Source: Sporichthya brevicatena (GTDB lineage: Bacteria; Actinomycetota; Actinomycetes; Sporichthyales; Sporichthyaceae). From it: 64,000 nt of DNA. The notes under the pieces were generated by a model, which saw nothing but the letters and a program-made list of their open reading frames with translations, ran no database searches and had not been told where the DNA came from. The position numbers and the translations under genes are program-made. The stretch lies in NCBI RefSeq assembly GCF_039525035.1, contig NZ_BAAAHE010000016.1, positions 32,477-96,476 of the forward strand, in the 5' to 3' direction. Shown here piece after piece: positions 17,052 to 24,877 of the stretch; positions within the stretch are counted from its first letter, which is position 1, and the number at the start of each line of letters is the position of its first letter.

Positions 17052-17762
17052 GTGGACATCCTGGGCGACGGCTTCGCCGATGCGCTGCGCCTGCTCGTCA
17101 CGGGCGACGAGGACGCGTGGTCGATCACCGCGCTGACGCTGCGGATCTCGCTGACCGCGACCGTCGTCGCCGTGTGTCTGGGTCTCCCGCTCGGGGCAGC
17201 CATCGCCCTGGGCCGGTTCCCCGGCCGCCGCGTGGTGCTCGCGATGGCCAACACCGGCCTCGGCCTGCCGCCGGTGGTGGTCGGTCTGTTCGTCACCGTG
17301 CTGCTCTGGCGCAGCGGCCCGCTCGGCAGTCTGGGCCTGCTCTACACACCGACGGCGATGATCGTGGCGCAGGCCGCGATCGCCACCCCCATCGTCACGG
17401 CGCTCGTGGTCGCGGCGCTGGTGCAGGTCGACCCCGACTTCCTCGTGCAGATGCGCGGTCTCGGCGCCGGCCGGGTCCGTGCCTTCCTCGCGCTCCTCGA
17501 CGAGGCGCGACTGCCACTGCTGGCCGCCGCGATGGCCGGGTTCGGCGCCGTGATCAGCGAGGTCGGCGCGGCGCAGATGGTCGGCGGGAACGTCGCCGGC
17601 GAGACGCGGGTGCTGACCACCGCCGCGGTGCTCGCGACCAGCCGCGGTCAGTTCGCCCTGGCGATCGCGTTCGGCCTGATCCTGTTGCTGATCGCCTTCG
17701 TGGTGAACCTGACGCTGGTGCTCGCGCAACAACGTGCCCCCGAGCGGGACGGTGTCCGGTGA
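17052..17762 (+). CDS. tupB: Tungstate ABC transporter permease
   Basis: A 236-residue permease with five or six membrane segments (for example LTATVVAVCLGLPLGAAIAL and GLGLPPVVVGLFVTVLL). The EAA-type coupling loop near residues 145-165 (LLAAAMAGFGAVISEVGAA) contacts the ATPase. It starts with GTG 13 bp after tupA, and the length is normal for TupB. A 12-bp direct repeat, GGTGTCCGGTGA, straddles its stop codon and the start of tupC. Confidence 0.9.
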   Translation: MDILGDGFADALRLLVTGDEDAWSITALTLRISLTATVVAVCLGLPLGAAIALGRFPGRRVVLAMANTGLGLPPVVVGLFVTVLLWRSGPLGSLGLLYTPTAMIVAQAAIATPIVTALVVAALVQVDPDFLVQMRGLGAGRVRAFLALLDEARLPLLAAAMAGFGAVISEVGAAQMVGGNVAGETRVLTTAAVLATSRGQFALAIAFGLILLLIAFVVNLTLVLAQQRAPERDGVR

Positions 17763-17775
17763 ACGGCGGTGTCCG

Positions 17776-18777
17776 GTGACTGCTGCGCTCGCGTGCCGGG
17801 ACCTGCGGGTGGAGGTCGGTGCCCGGCAACTGCTCCACGTCCCGCACCTCGAGGTGGACGCCGGTACCTGCCTGGCTGTCCTCGGCCCGAACGGCGCCGG
17901 CAAGTCGACGCTCCTGCGCGCCCTGGGGCTGCTCAGCCGGCACCGGGTGTCCGGCGAGGTGCTGCTCGCCGGACACCCGGCGACGCCGGCCCGGGCGCGG
18001 ACCGCGACGGCCGCCGTGCTGCAGCGGCCGATCCTGCGCCGGGGAACCGTCGCGGCGAACGTCGCGAGCGGTCTGCGCTTCCGCGGTGTCGGGGCGGCGG
18101 AAGCGGCCGAACGCAGCCGGCCCGCTCTGGTGGCCCTCGGGCTGGACCACCTCACCGACCGCGACGTCCGGTCGCTGTCCGGCGGGGAGGCGCAGCGCGC
18201 CTGCATCGCGCGGGCGCTCGCGACCGAACCGGCGGTGCTCCTGCTCGACGAGCCGTTCGCCGGGCTGGACGCACCGACCCGGGCCGACCTCCTCGCGGAC
18301 CTGCGGTCAGCGCTCTCGGGCCGGTCGCTGGCGGTCGTGCTCGTCACCCACGACGTCGACGAGGCGCGCGCGCTTGCCGACACCACGGCGTTGCTGATTC
18401 AGGGTCAGGTCCGCCACCACGGGCCGACGGCCGACGTCCTCGACACCCCCGTCGACCTCGACACCGCCCGCCTGCTCGGGTTCGTCAACCACCTGCCGAG
18501 CGCGCTCACCGGGCGACCGGAGGAGCGCGTGGCCCGGCCGGAGCACTGCGTGGCCCACCGATCCGCCGCGCCGCCCGCGGCACTCACCGTGCCGGGTACC
18601 GTCCGCCGCCGGATCCCCCTCGGTCCGCTCACGCGGGTCGACGTCCAGGTCCCGACCGGTCTGCTGACCTGCCTGCACCCCACGGCGGAGCCGGCCGGCG
18701 ATGCACCCGGCGACGGCGAGGAGGTCCTCGTCGAGGTTCGGCAGAGCCGAGAACTCCCGTCAGACCGAAGTAGCTGA
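17776..18777 (+). CDS. tupC: Tungstate ABC transporter ATPase
   Basis: A 333-residue ATPase with Walker A GPNGAGKST (near residue 38), Q-loop LQRPIL, signature LSGGEAQRACIARAL (near 135), Walker B VLLLDEPFAGLD and switch His in THDVDEA. The last 100 residues resemble a TOBE-like beta domain that could sense the oxyanion. The GTG at 17776 was chosen because it follows tupB by 13 bp and sits just before the conserved N-terminal strand. It overlaps the end of the convergent aor gene by 18 bp. Confidence 0.9.
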   Translation: MTAALACRDLRVEVGARQLLHVPHLEVDAGTCLAVLGPNGAGKSTLLRALGLLSRHRVSGEVLLAGHPATPARARTATAAVLQRPILRRGTVAANVASGLRFRGVGAAEAAERSRPALVALGLDHLTDRDVRSLSGGEAQRACIARALATEPAVLLLDEPFAGLDAPTRADLLADLRSALSGRSLAVVLVTHDVDEARALADTTALLIQGQVRHHGPTADVLDTPVDLDTARLLGFVNHLPSALTGRPEERVARPEHCVAHRSAAPPAALTVPGTVRRRIPLGPLTRVDVQVPTGLLTCLHPTAEPAGDAPGDGEEVLVEVRQSRELPSDRSS

Positions 18778-20556
18778 CGCCACGTCAGTCGGCGGCCGGC
18801 CCTCGGCGTCCCAGCCTCGGGCGGCGTAGTAGGCCGCCACCATCGACTGCAGGCGCTCCGCGGTGAGCCTCGCCTCGCGACCGGAGGACATCGCGACGGC
18901 CTCGGAGAGGATGCGTGGCGGGAGGGTGTCGTCCGCGGCGGTGGCGCCCTCGCGCAGGTTGTAGGCCCGCTTCGCGTCGACGATGCGCCGCGCGGTGGCG
19001 CGCAGCTCGTCGGCGTCGATGTCCCAGCCGGTCACCGGGCGCAGCAGATTCGCCCACTCCGCGAAGGGCTCGGTGAAGACGCCGCGCAGGAACTTGCAGA
19101 GGATCATCGAGTCCATGACGGCGGCGCGGTCCTCGGTCGCGACGGCCGCCGCCACGTGCGGAGCCGCGCCCGCGAGACGGTCGAGGTCGCCGGAGAGGTC
19201 GGCCTCGTAGGCACCCGACCGGTTGTGGTCGGCGCCGCGGGAGTTCACCGCGAACCCGAGACCCATCGCCTGCATCGTCCGCGGCTCGTAGCCAGGGAGC
19301 TCCAGCCCCTTGACGTGCACGGCGAAGGCCTCGGAACCCTGCCCCAGCTGTGCCGACGCCCGCCGTGACCCCTCGGCCAGCAGCTCACCCAGTCCGGGCG
19401 ACCGGGCGCCGATCGCGTCGAGCGCGCGCAGCAGCGCCGGCCCGTCGCCGAACCGCAGCCAGGGCTCGTCCAACAGACCGCGTTCGGCGCACTCCATCGC
19501 CCACGCCACCGTGCCGCCGGCCGAGATCGTGTCCAGGCCGAGCTCGTCGCACTTCGCGCTGGCGGCGAAGACGTCGTCGGGGTCGGAGACCCCGCACATC
19601 GGGCCGAGGGCGAAGACGTTCTCGTACTCCATCCGCTGGGACCCACCGCCCTTGCGGGAGTAGATGTGCTCGCAGCCGATCGAGCAGGACGCGCAGGAGT
19701 TGCGGGCCACCAGCCGCAGTTCGTGCAGTTCCTCGGCCGCCAGCTTCGGCGCACCCTCGAAGGTCGCGGCGGTGAAGTTCCGCGTCGGCAACGTCGAGAC
19801 CGCGTTGAACGCCAGCAGGTTCGCCAGCGTCCCGAGCTCGCGGTACTTCGCGGTGGCCGGGCCGAAGCTGCGCTCGCGGAGATCGCGGGCGGCGGCGAGC
19901 ACGGCCTCGGCGTCGTGCACCGCGGCCTTGCCGGCGGCGCGCACCAGGACGGCCTTGAGGTTCTTCGCGCCGAGCACCGCGCCCAGCCCGCCGCGGCCGG
20001 CGTGCCGGCCGTCGTGGCTGATCGTCGCGTAGCGCACGCCGCGCTCCCCCGCCGGTCCGATCACCGCGGCCCGCCAGCCGCGCCCGAAGCGGGTGCGGAG
20101 CACCTCCTCGGCGGCCGCGGCCGACAGACCGGCCAACTCGGGCGCGGGCTCGACCCGCGCGCCCTCGGCATCGACGAGCAGGACCGAGAGGTCGTCCGCC
20201 CGCCCGCGGACGACGAGCGCGTCGTGGCCGGTGAGCTTCCCGGCGATCGCGAACTGACTCGACGCCAGGGCATCGGTCAGCAGGCCGGTCAGCGGCGACT
20301 TGGCGACGACAGCGAACTTGGCGCTGGTCGTCAGCGGCGTCCCGACCAGCGGGGAGAACACGAAGGCCAACGGCGCCTCGGGAGCGAGCGGATCCACGCC
20401 GGCCGGACCCAGGCGCTGCAGCAGGTAGGTCCCGAGCCCCACCCCACCGAGGTAGGAACGCAGTACGTCGGCGCCGAGCTCGTCACGGGACACCTCGACC
20501 CCGGCGGCGCTCACGTCGAGGACGAGCGCCGCCCCGAAGTACCCGCCCGGAGCCAT
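18760..20556 (-). CDS. aor: Tungsten-type aldehyde ferredoxin oxidoreductase
   Basis: A 598-residue AOR-family enzyme. Cysteines at 288, 291, 295 (NSCASCSIGC) and 487 (MILCKF) sit almost exactly where the [4Fe-4S] ligands of Pyrococcus AOR sit (288, 291, 295, 494). Two bis-pterin-binding stretches are seen: GRGGLGAVLGAKNLKAV near 188-204 and DELGLD near 336. The likely catalytic Glu (MEYENV near 310) and His444 (RGADHNRS) are kept. The family oxidises aldehydes to acids, or runs in reverse, using W-bispterin and ferredoxin. It follows the moaD-like gene by 20 bp and converges on tupC. Confidence 0.93.
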   Translation of the reverse strand: MAPGGYFGAALVLDVSAAGVEVSRDELGADVLRSYLGGVGLGTYLLQRLGPAGVDPLAPEAPLAFVFSPLVGTPLTTSAKFAVVAKSPLTGLLTDALASSQFAIAGKLTGHDALVVRGRADDLSVLLVDAEGARVEPAPELAGLSAAAAEEVLRTRFGRGWRAAVIGPAGERGVRYATISHDGRHAGRGGLGAVLGAKNLKAVLVRAAGKAAVHDAEAVLAAARDLRERSFGPATAKYRELGTLANLLAFNAVSTLPTRNFTAATFEGAPKLAAEELHELRLVARNSCASCSIGCEHIYSRKGGGSQRMEYENVFALGPMCGVSDPDDVFAASAKCDELGLDTISAGGTVAWAMECAERGLLDEPWLRFGDGPALLRALDAIGARSPGLGELLAEGSRRASAQLGQGSEAFAVHVKGLELPGYEPRTMQAMGLGFAVNSRGADHNRSGAYEADLSGDLDRLAGAAPHVAAAVATEDRAAVMDSMILCKFLRGVFTEPFAEWANLLRPVTGWDIDADELRATARRIVDAKRAYNLREGATAADDTLPPRILSEAVAMSSGREARLTAERLQSMVAAYYAARGWDAEGRPPTDVASATSV

Positions 20557-20576
20557 GCTCCGAAGGGTAGGCCGCC

Positions 20577-20813
20577 TCAGCCGCCCGCGTCGGCGGAGAT
20601 GAACGCGACGGAGTCCCCGGCCGCCAGCACCACCTCGGGGTCGCGGCTGATGCGCTCCCCGTTCAACGCGGCCACCACGTGCAGGTTCAGCTCCAGACCG
20701 ACGGCGGCGGCCGCCTCACCGAGCGTGCGCGCCCGGACGGTCAGCGATCGGGTCCGGGCGCGGCTCGCCAGCGCGCCGTAGCAACTGACCCGCACCTCGG
20801 GAACGTCGGACAC
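20577..20813 (-). CDS. MoaD-like sulfur carrier linked to AOR
   Basis: A 78-residue beta-grasp protein ending in the Gly-Gly tail (SADAGG) of MoaD/ThiS sulfur carriers, with the usual VVAALNGE and LAAGDSVAFIS pattern. MoaD carries thiocarboxylate sulfur for the pterin dithiolene. The GTG at 20813 follows TACCGT by 7 nt, so the moaD-aor unit probably has its own leaderless promoter. Position next to aor suggests it supplies the tungsten-pterin branch. ThiS is the alternative, but no thiamine gene is nearby. Confidence 0.82.
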   Translation of the reverse strand: MSDVPEVRVSCYGALASRARTRSLTVRARTLGEAAAAVGLELNLHVVAALNGERISRDPEVVLAAGDSVAFISADAGG

Positions 20814-20826
20814 AGCCGGGACGGTA
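20814..20826 (-). promoter_or_regulatory. Leaderless promoter of moaD-aor
   Basis: TACCGT (20826-20821, minus strand) ends 7 nt before the GTG at 20813 and lies in the short gap after the HNH gene stop. It matches the TANNNT pattern found before many genes in this window. Confidence 0.45.
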
Positions 20827-20833
20827 CCCCGGG

Positions 20834-21361
20834 TCAGGCGGTCGCCTCGCCCGTCACCGCGTCCCGGCCGTAGCCGGTCAGGTACGGCAGCCAGCGCGGG
20901 TCGTGCCGGCCGGTCCCGAGGATCCGCCAGGCCGGGCCGCTCGGCTGCCGGGGCGCGACGCGGACCGCCCAGCCGAGCTCGGAGATCTCGCGGTCGCTCT
21001 TGACGTGGTTGCAACGCCGGCAGGCGGCGACGACGTTCTCCCACGTGTGCTGACCACCGCGGCTGCGCGGGATCACGTGGTCGACGCTGTTGGCGGGGGC
21101 GCCGCAGTAGACGCAGCGCCCGCCGTCCCGGGCAAAGATTGCGCGCCGGGTCAACGGGACTCCGGCGCGATAGGGCACCCGCACATAGCGGTGCAGACGG
21201 ACCACCGCTGGTAACGGCACCGCGGCGGCGGCGCTGTGCAGCACCGAGCCGGAGTCCTCCACCGAGGTCGCCTTGTGGTTCAGGACGAGGACGAGCGCGC
21301 GTCGGGACGGCACGACGCACAGCGGTTCGTACGTCGCGTTCAGGACCAGGGCGTGGCCCAC
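20834..21361 (-). CDS. HNH endonuclease
   Basis: A 175-residue protein of the McrA-like HNH family common in actinobacteria. Residues 90-130 contain the zinc-binding pair CVYC and CRRC flanking the catalytic core SVDHVIPRSRGG and ENVV. The N-terminal half (VLNATYEPLCVV) is typical of the group. The GTG at 21361 was chosen because AGGAGG lies 5 nt upstream; the frame extends further but the extra part lacks family similarity. Biological role is unknown. It is followed by the moaD-aor unit on the same strand. Confidence 0.87.
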   Translation of the reverse strand: MGHALVLNATYEPLCVVPSRRALVLVLNHKATSVEDSGSVLHSAAAAVPLPAVVRLHRYVRVPYRAGVPLTRRAIFARDGGRCVYCGAPANSVDHVIPRSRGGQHTWENVVAACRRCNHVKSDREISELGWAVRVAPRQPSGPAWRILGTGRHDPRWLPYLTGYGRDAVTGEATA

Positions 21362-21514
21362 GCGAGCCTCCTCGCAGATCAGACCCGGCGCATGGCACGC
21401 GCCGGGCTGCACCCCCAGTGTCGGTGACGAACGCCGATTCGGCCAGAAGTTTCGTCCCGCCACGCGGCATCGGCTACCGAGCGCAACCTCGGCGAACCCG
21501 CCCCGGCGGCGATA

Positions 21515-21589
21515 TACATTGCGGCCATGCCCCGATCGGACCACCGTTCGACCCCCCAGCCAGGCCCGTCCGGGCCGGTGATCGCGTGA
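21515..21589 (+). CDS. Possible leaderless 20-codon leader peptide
   Basis: TACATT (21515-21520) fits TANNNT and is followed 6 nt later by ATG at 21527, opening a 20-codon frame (MPRSDHRSTPQPGPSGPVIA) that ends in TGA at 21587-21589. Its stop overlaps the GTG of the FdsD-like gene by GTGA. The arrangement suggests a leaderless small frame whose translation leads ribosomes into fdsD. Only the arrangement supports it; the peptide has no known relatives. The coding part is 21527-21589. Confidence 0.35.
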   Translation, partial: YIAAMPRSDHRSTPQPGPSGPVIA

Positions 21590-21798
21590 ACACCAAGCCC
21601 CCGCCCCGGCCCGCTGTCAAGCAGGCGATGGCCATCGCCGCCCAGTACAAGGACAAGCCCGAGGACAAGGCCGCGATGATGGTCGCGGCCCAGATCCGGA
21701 TGTTCTGGGACCCGCACATGCAGAAGCTGCTCCGCGGCGGCATCGCCGCGGGCGAGGTCGACGACCCGGTGATCCTCAAGGCCGTCGACCTGATCTAG
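21586..21798 (+). CDS. Formate dehydrogenase delta subunit-like protein (orphan)
   Basis: A 70-residue protein matching the FdsD family: a helix with MMVAAQIRMFWDPHMQKLL and a C-terminal GEVDDPVILKAV. The same pattern (IASHIRMFWDPRMRTTLL, GEVDDSLVRAAV) appears in the fdsD gene of the downstream locus. FdsD accompanies NAD-linked formate dehydrogenases and affects assembly or activity. This copy stands alone, 5 bp from the convergent LysR stop, and may serve the first formate dehydrogenase, which has no delta gene of its own. The GTG at 21586 is set by the preceding GTGA junction. Confidence 0.75.
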   Translation: MNTKPPPRPAVKQAMAIAAQYKDKPEDKAAMMVAAQIRMFWDPHMQKLLRGGIAAGEVDDPVILKAVDLI

Positions 21799-21803
21799 CC
21801 GAT

Positions 21804-22724
21804 CTAGCCGGCCTGGTCGAGCCGCGCCCCCAGGTCCGCGGCCAGGACCGCGTCATGGAGGGCCGCGGCGGCGAGGGTCGACGGTCGCTGATGGCCGGTG
21901 ACCAGGCCGACCGCCGGCGTGTGCGGCGTCGGCCGGATCGGGATCAGCCGCAGCCCGTCCGGGACCCCGTAGCTCTGCGCCCAGGGGTGCGCGACGACGC
22001 TCGACCACCGGCGCGTGCGCAGGTGGGCGTACAGGGACTCGACGGTGTCCGCCTCGACGACGACGTCGGCCCGCACGCCCGCCTCGGCCAGTGCCGCGTC
22101 GAGGATCCGCCGGTTCTGCATGGTGGTGGACAGGGCGCACATCGGGACGCCGGCCAGGTCGGCCCAGGACAGGGTCTCGCGGTCGGCGAGCGGCCCCGAG
22201 TCCGGCGTGAGCAGCAGGTAGCGCTCGCGGTAGAGCGGGAGGACGCGGGTGTGCGCGTCGGGTTCCTCCGGGAGGTAGGTCAGCCCGGCGTCGAGCTCGA
22301 ACTCGGCCAGTCCCCGGACGATCTCGGCGGAGGACAGGACCTCGATCCGCATTCGCGCACGCGGATGACGGTCCGTCAGAGCGACGGTGATCGCGGGCAG
22401 GATCGGCACCGCGGTGGGGATCGCCCCGACGCGGACGGTCGCGGTCAGACCGTGCTGCAGCCGGTCCAGGTCCAGCAGCAGCGCGTCCCGCTCGGCGAGG
22501 ATCCGGTGCGCCCAGCCGAGGACCTGACCGCCCTCCTCGGTCAGACCGCCGTAGCGCTGACCGCGGCGCACGATCTGCACGCCGAGCTGCTGCTCGAGCT
22601 TGCGCACGGCGGCCGACAACGCCGGCTGGCTGACGTGGCACGCGGCCGCTGCGCGGCCGAAGTGCTGCTCGCGGTGCAGCGCCACCAGGTACTCCAACTG
22701 GCGCAGCAGGATGTCGCCGGACAC
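21804..22724 (-). CDS. LysR-type regulator of formate dehydrogenase locus
   Basis: A 306-residue LysR regulator. Residues 4-62 hold the winged helix (LEYLVALHREQHFGRAAAACHVSQPALS, helix-turn-helix near 22-42). The effector domain follows with VRVGAIPTAVPILP near 95. It is transcribed away from fdsGBA-fdsD-fdhD, so by the usual LysR layout it should control that operon, as FdsR does in other bacteria. The GTG at 22724 lies 6 nt after TATCCT, and a perfect palindrome covers its -35 region, pointing to autoregulation. Confidence 0.88.
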   Translation of the reverse strand: MSGDILLRQLEYLVALHREQHFGRAAAACHVSQPALSAAVRKLEQQLGVQIVRRGQRYGGLTEEGGQVLGWAHRILAERDALLLDLDRLQHGLTATVRVGAIPTAVPILPAITVALTDRHPRARMRIEVLSSAEIVRGLAEFELDAGLTYLPEEPDAHTRVLPLYRERYLLLTPDSGPLADRETLSWADLAGVPMCALSTTMQNRRILDAALAEAGVRADVVVEADTVESLYAHLRTRRWSSVVAHPWAQSYGVPDGLRLIPIRPTPHTPAVGLVTGHQRPSTLAAAALHDAVLAADLGARLDQAG

Positions 22725-22730
22725 CTGGCC

Positions 22731-22770
22731 AGGATAGCCCGCTGACGTGCACTGATAAACGTCGTTTATC
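22731..22770. promoter_or_regulatory. LysR operator and leaderless lysR promoter
   Basis: GATAAACGTCGTTTATC (22754-22770) is a perfect 8-1-8 inverted repeat containing the T-N11-A core of LysR sites. On the minus strand its TTTATC half lies 17 bp before TATCCT (22736-22731), so the repeat overlaps the lysR -35; lysR GTG follows TATCCT by 6 nt. On the plus strand it lies about 78 bp before fdsG. No good -10 is seen for fdsG, which fits activator dependence. Confidence 0.6.
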
Positions 22771-22847
22771 GCTGGATCGACACGTTGAGGTTGCTGCACC
22801 GCCCTGCGGTCGCGCAGCGTGAAGCACCCGACCCGGCAGGACCACCC

Positions 22848-23324
22848 ATGACCTTCCGCGCCCCGGCGCCACCGCGTGCCGACCGCATCCGCGCGATCGC
22901 CGCGGCCCACGCCGCCGAACGCGGGCCGCTGCTCGTCATCCTCCACGCCGTCCAGGCCGAGTTCGGTTTTCTCGACCCGGACGTCATCCCGGTGCTGGCC
23001 GACGAGCTGAACCTCTCGGTCGCCGAGGTGCACGGCGTCGTGTCCTTCTACCGGGACTTCCGGACCACCCCGCCCGGCCGCTCCACCCTGCGGATCTGCC
23101 GGGCCGAGGCCTGCCAGGCGGTCGGCGCGGACGCCCTGGTCGAGCACGCGAAGCAGCGGCTCGGCGTCGGCTTCGGCGAAACCACGGCGGACGGGGCCGT
23201 CACCCTCGACGAGGTCTTCTGCCTCGGCAACTGCGCGCTCGGCCCCTCGATCCAGGTCGACGGCAAGCTCCAGGGCCGCGTCAGCCCGGACCGCCTCGAC
23301 GCGCTGCTGGGAGACCTCCGATGA
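22848..23324 (+). CDS. fdsG: Formate dehydrogenase gamma subunit
   Basis: A 158-residue NuoE-like protein with a thioredoxin fold binding one [2Fe-2S] cluster. The N-terminal helical part contains LLVILHAVQAEFGFL; the cluster cysteines are in CRAEACQAVG and VFCLGNC. It transfers electrons between alpha and beta subunits of a soluble NAD-linked formate dehydrogenase. The ATG at 22848 follows CAGGA by 6 nt; a TTG 63 bp upstream would add an unconserved tail. The stop overlaps fdsB by ATGA. Confidence 0.92.
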   Translation: MTFRAPAPPRADRIRAIAAAHAAERGPLLVILHAVQAEFGFLDPDVIPVLADELNLSVAEVHGVVSFYRDFRTTPPGRSTLRICRAEACQAVGADALVEHAKQRLGVGFGETTADGAVTLDEVFCLGNCALGPSIQVDGKLQGRVSPDRLDALLGDLR

Positions 23325-24877
23325 CGGGTTCCGCGCTCTCCCCCTCGAACCACACCGTTTATGTCCCCCGTGACTCCGCCGCGGTCTCCGTGGGCGCCGA
23401 CGCGGTGGCCGAGCGCATCACCGCCCTCGCCCCGCTCGGGACCCGCGTCGTGCGGACCGGGTCGCGCGGCATGCTCTGGCTCGAGCCCCTGGTCGAGGTC
23501 GACACCCCGGACGGGCGGGTCGGGTTCGGTCCCGTCTCCCCCGAGGACGTCGACGGCCTGCTCGCCGGCGGGATGCTGGCGGGCGCCGGTGGCAACGGCG
23601 CGGCCCTCGGGCTCGTCGAGGAGCTGCCCTGGATGAAGGCGCAGCAGCGCATCACCTTCGCCCGCGTCGGCGTGGTGGACCCGCGCTCCGCGCCGGACTA
23701 CCTCGCGCACGGTGGCCTGGCCGGCCTGCAGCGCGCCCTGTCGATGACCCCGGCCGAGGTCGTCGCCGAGGTGACCGACTCGGGCCTGCGCGGCCGCGGT
23801 GGCGCCGGCTTCCCGACCGGCATCAAGTGGAAGACCGTCCTGGAGCAGCCGGCCGGGTTGCCCAGACCAGGACAAAAATTCGTCTGCGCCAACGCCGACG
23901 AGGGCGACTCCGGCACCTTCGCCGACCGCATGCTGATGGAGGGCGACCCGTTCACCCTCATCGAGGGCATGACGATCGCCGCCTACGCGGTCGGCGCGAG
24001 CGAGGGCTACATCTACTGCCGCTCCGAGTACCCCGACGCCGTCGAGACCCTGCGGGCCGCGATCGCCGAGGCGTACGCCGCGAACTGGCTCGGCCCGAAC
24101 ATCCTCGGCTCCGGGCTGACCTTCGACCTCTCCGTCCGCGTGGGCGCCGGCGCCTACATCTGCGGCGAGGAGACCTCGATGCTCGAGAGCCTCGAGGGCA
24201 AGCGCGGGCTGGTCCGCCCGAAGCCGCCGATCCCCGCCATCTCCGGCCTGTTCGGCCGCCCGACGGTCATCAACAACGTCCTCACGCTCGGCTCGGTCCC
24301 GGCGATCCTGGCCGACGGCGCCGCGGCCTATGCGGCACTCGGCATCGGCCGGTCCCGCGGCACGCAGGTCTTCCAACTCGCCGGGAACGTCGCCCGCGGT
24401 GGCGTCTTCGAGACGGCGTTCGGCCTGTCGCTCGGCGAGCTGGTCGAGACCTTCGGCGGCGGCACCGCCTCCGGGCGTCCGGTTCGGGCCGTCCAGGTCG
24501 GCGGACCGCTCGGGGCGTACCTGCCGGTGGGTCAGTTCGACCTGCCGCTGGACTACGAGGCCTTCGCCGCCGCGAACGCGATGGTGGGCCACGGCGGGGT
24601 CGTCGTCTTCGACGACACCGTCGACATGGCGAAGATGGCCCGATTCGCCATGGAGTTCTGCGCCGAGGAGTCCTGCGGGCGCTGCACCCCGTGCCGGGTC
24701 GGCGCAGTGCGCGGCGTCGAGACGATCGACCGCATCCGGGCCGGCGACCGCACCCAACTCGCCCTGCTCGAGGACCTCTGCGAGCTGATGACCGACGGCT
24801 CCCTGTGCGCGATGGGCGGGCTGACGCCCCTGCCGGTGCGCAGCGCCGTCCGACACTTCCGGGAGGACTTCGCGTGA
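23321..24877 (+). CDS. fdsB: Formate dehydrogenase beta (flavin) subunit
   Basis: A 518-residue NuoF-like flavoprotein that reduces NAD+. The first 110 residues form the extra thioredoxin-like region seen in FdsB. Then come the FMN/NADH loop RGRGGAGFPTG near 165, CANADEGDSGTF near 195, AYICGEETSM near 280 and the [4Fe-4S] site ESCGRCTPCRVG near 450 with the fourth Cys in SLCAMGG. It is fused to a gamma module in the first locus but separate here. ATGA and GTGA overlaps join it to fdsG and fdsA. Confidence 0.94.
   Translation: MTGSALSPSNHTVYVPRDSAAVSVGADAVAERITALAPLGTRVVRTGSRGMLWLEPLVEVDTPDGRVGFGPVSPEDVDGLLAGGMLAGAGGNGAALGLVEELPWMKAQQRITFARVGVVDPRSAPDYLAHGGLAGLQRALSMTPAEVVAEVTDSGLRGRGGAGFPTGIKWKTVLEQPAGLPRPGQKFVCANADEGDSGTFADRMLMEGDPFTLIEGMTIAAYAVGASEGYIYCRSEYPDAVETLRAAIAEAYAANWLGPNILGSGLTFDLSVRVGAGAYICGEETSMLESLEGKRGLVRPKPPIPAISGLFGRPTVINNVLTLGSVPAILADGAAAYAALGIGRSRGTQVFQLAGNVARGGVFETAFGLSLGELVETFGGGTASGRPVRAVQVGGPLGAYLPVGQFDLPLDYEAFAAANAMVGHGGVVVFDDTVDMAKMARFAMEFCAEESCGRCTPCRVGAVRGVETIDRIRAGDRTQLALLEDLCELMTDGSLCAMGGLTPLPVRSAVRHFREDFA

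Noticed and set aside
20834..21544. Longer HNH start at 21544
   Set aside because: The GTG at 21361 has AGGAGG at ideal spacing and begins the conserved region; the added 61 residues do not resemble the family.
21139..21585. Long N-terminal extension of the orphan FdsD frame
   Set aside because: The extra 149 codons overlap the HNH gene on the other strand, have low-complexity Arg/Pro composition, and FdsD proteins are about 70 residues long.
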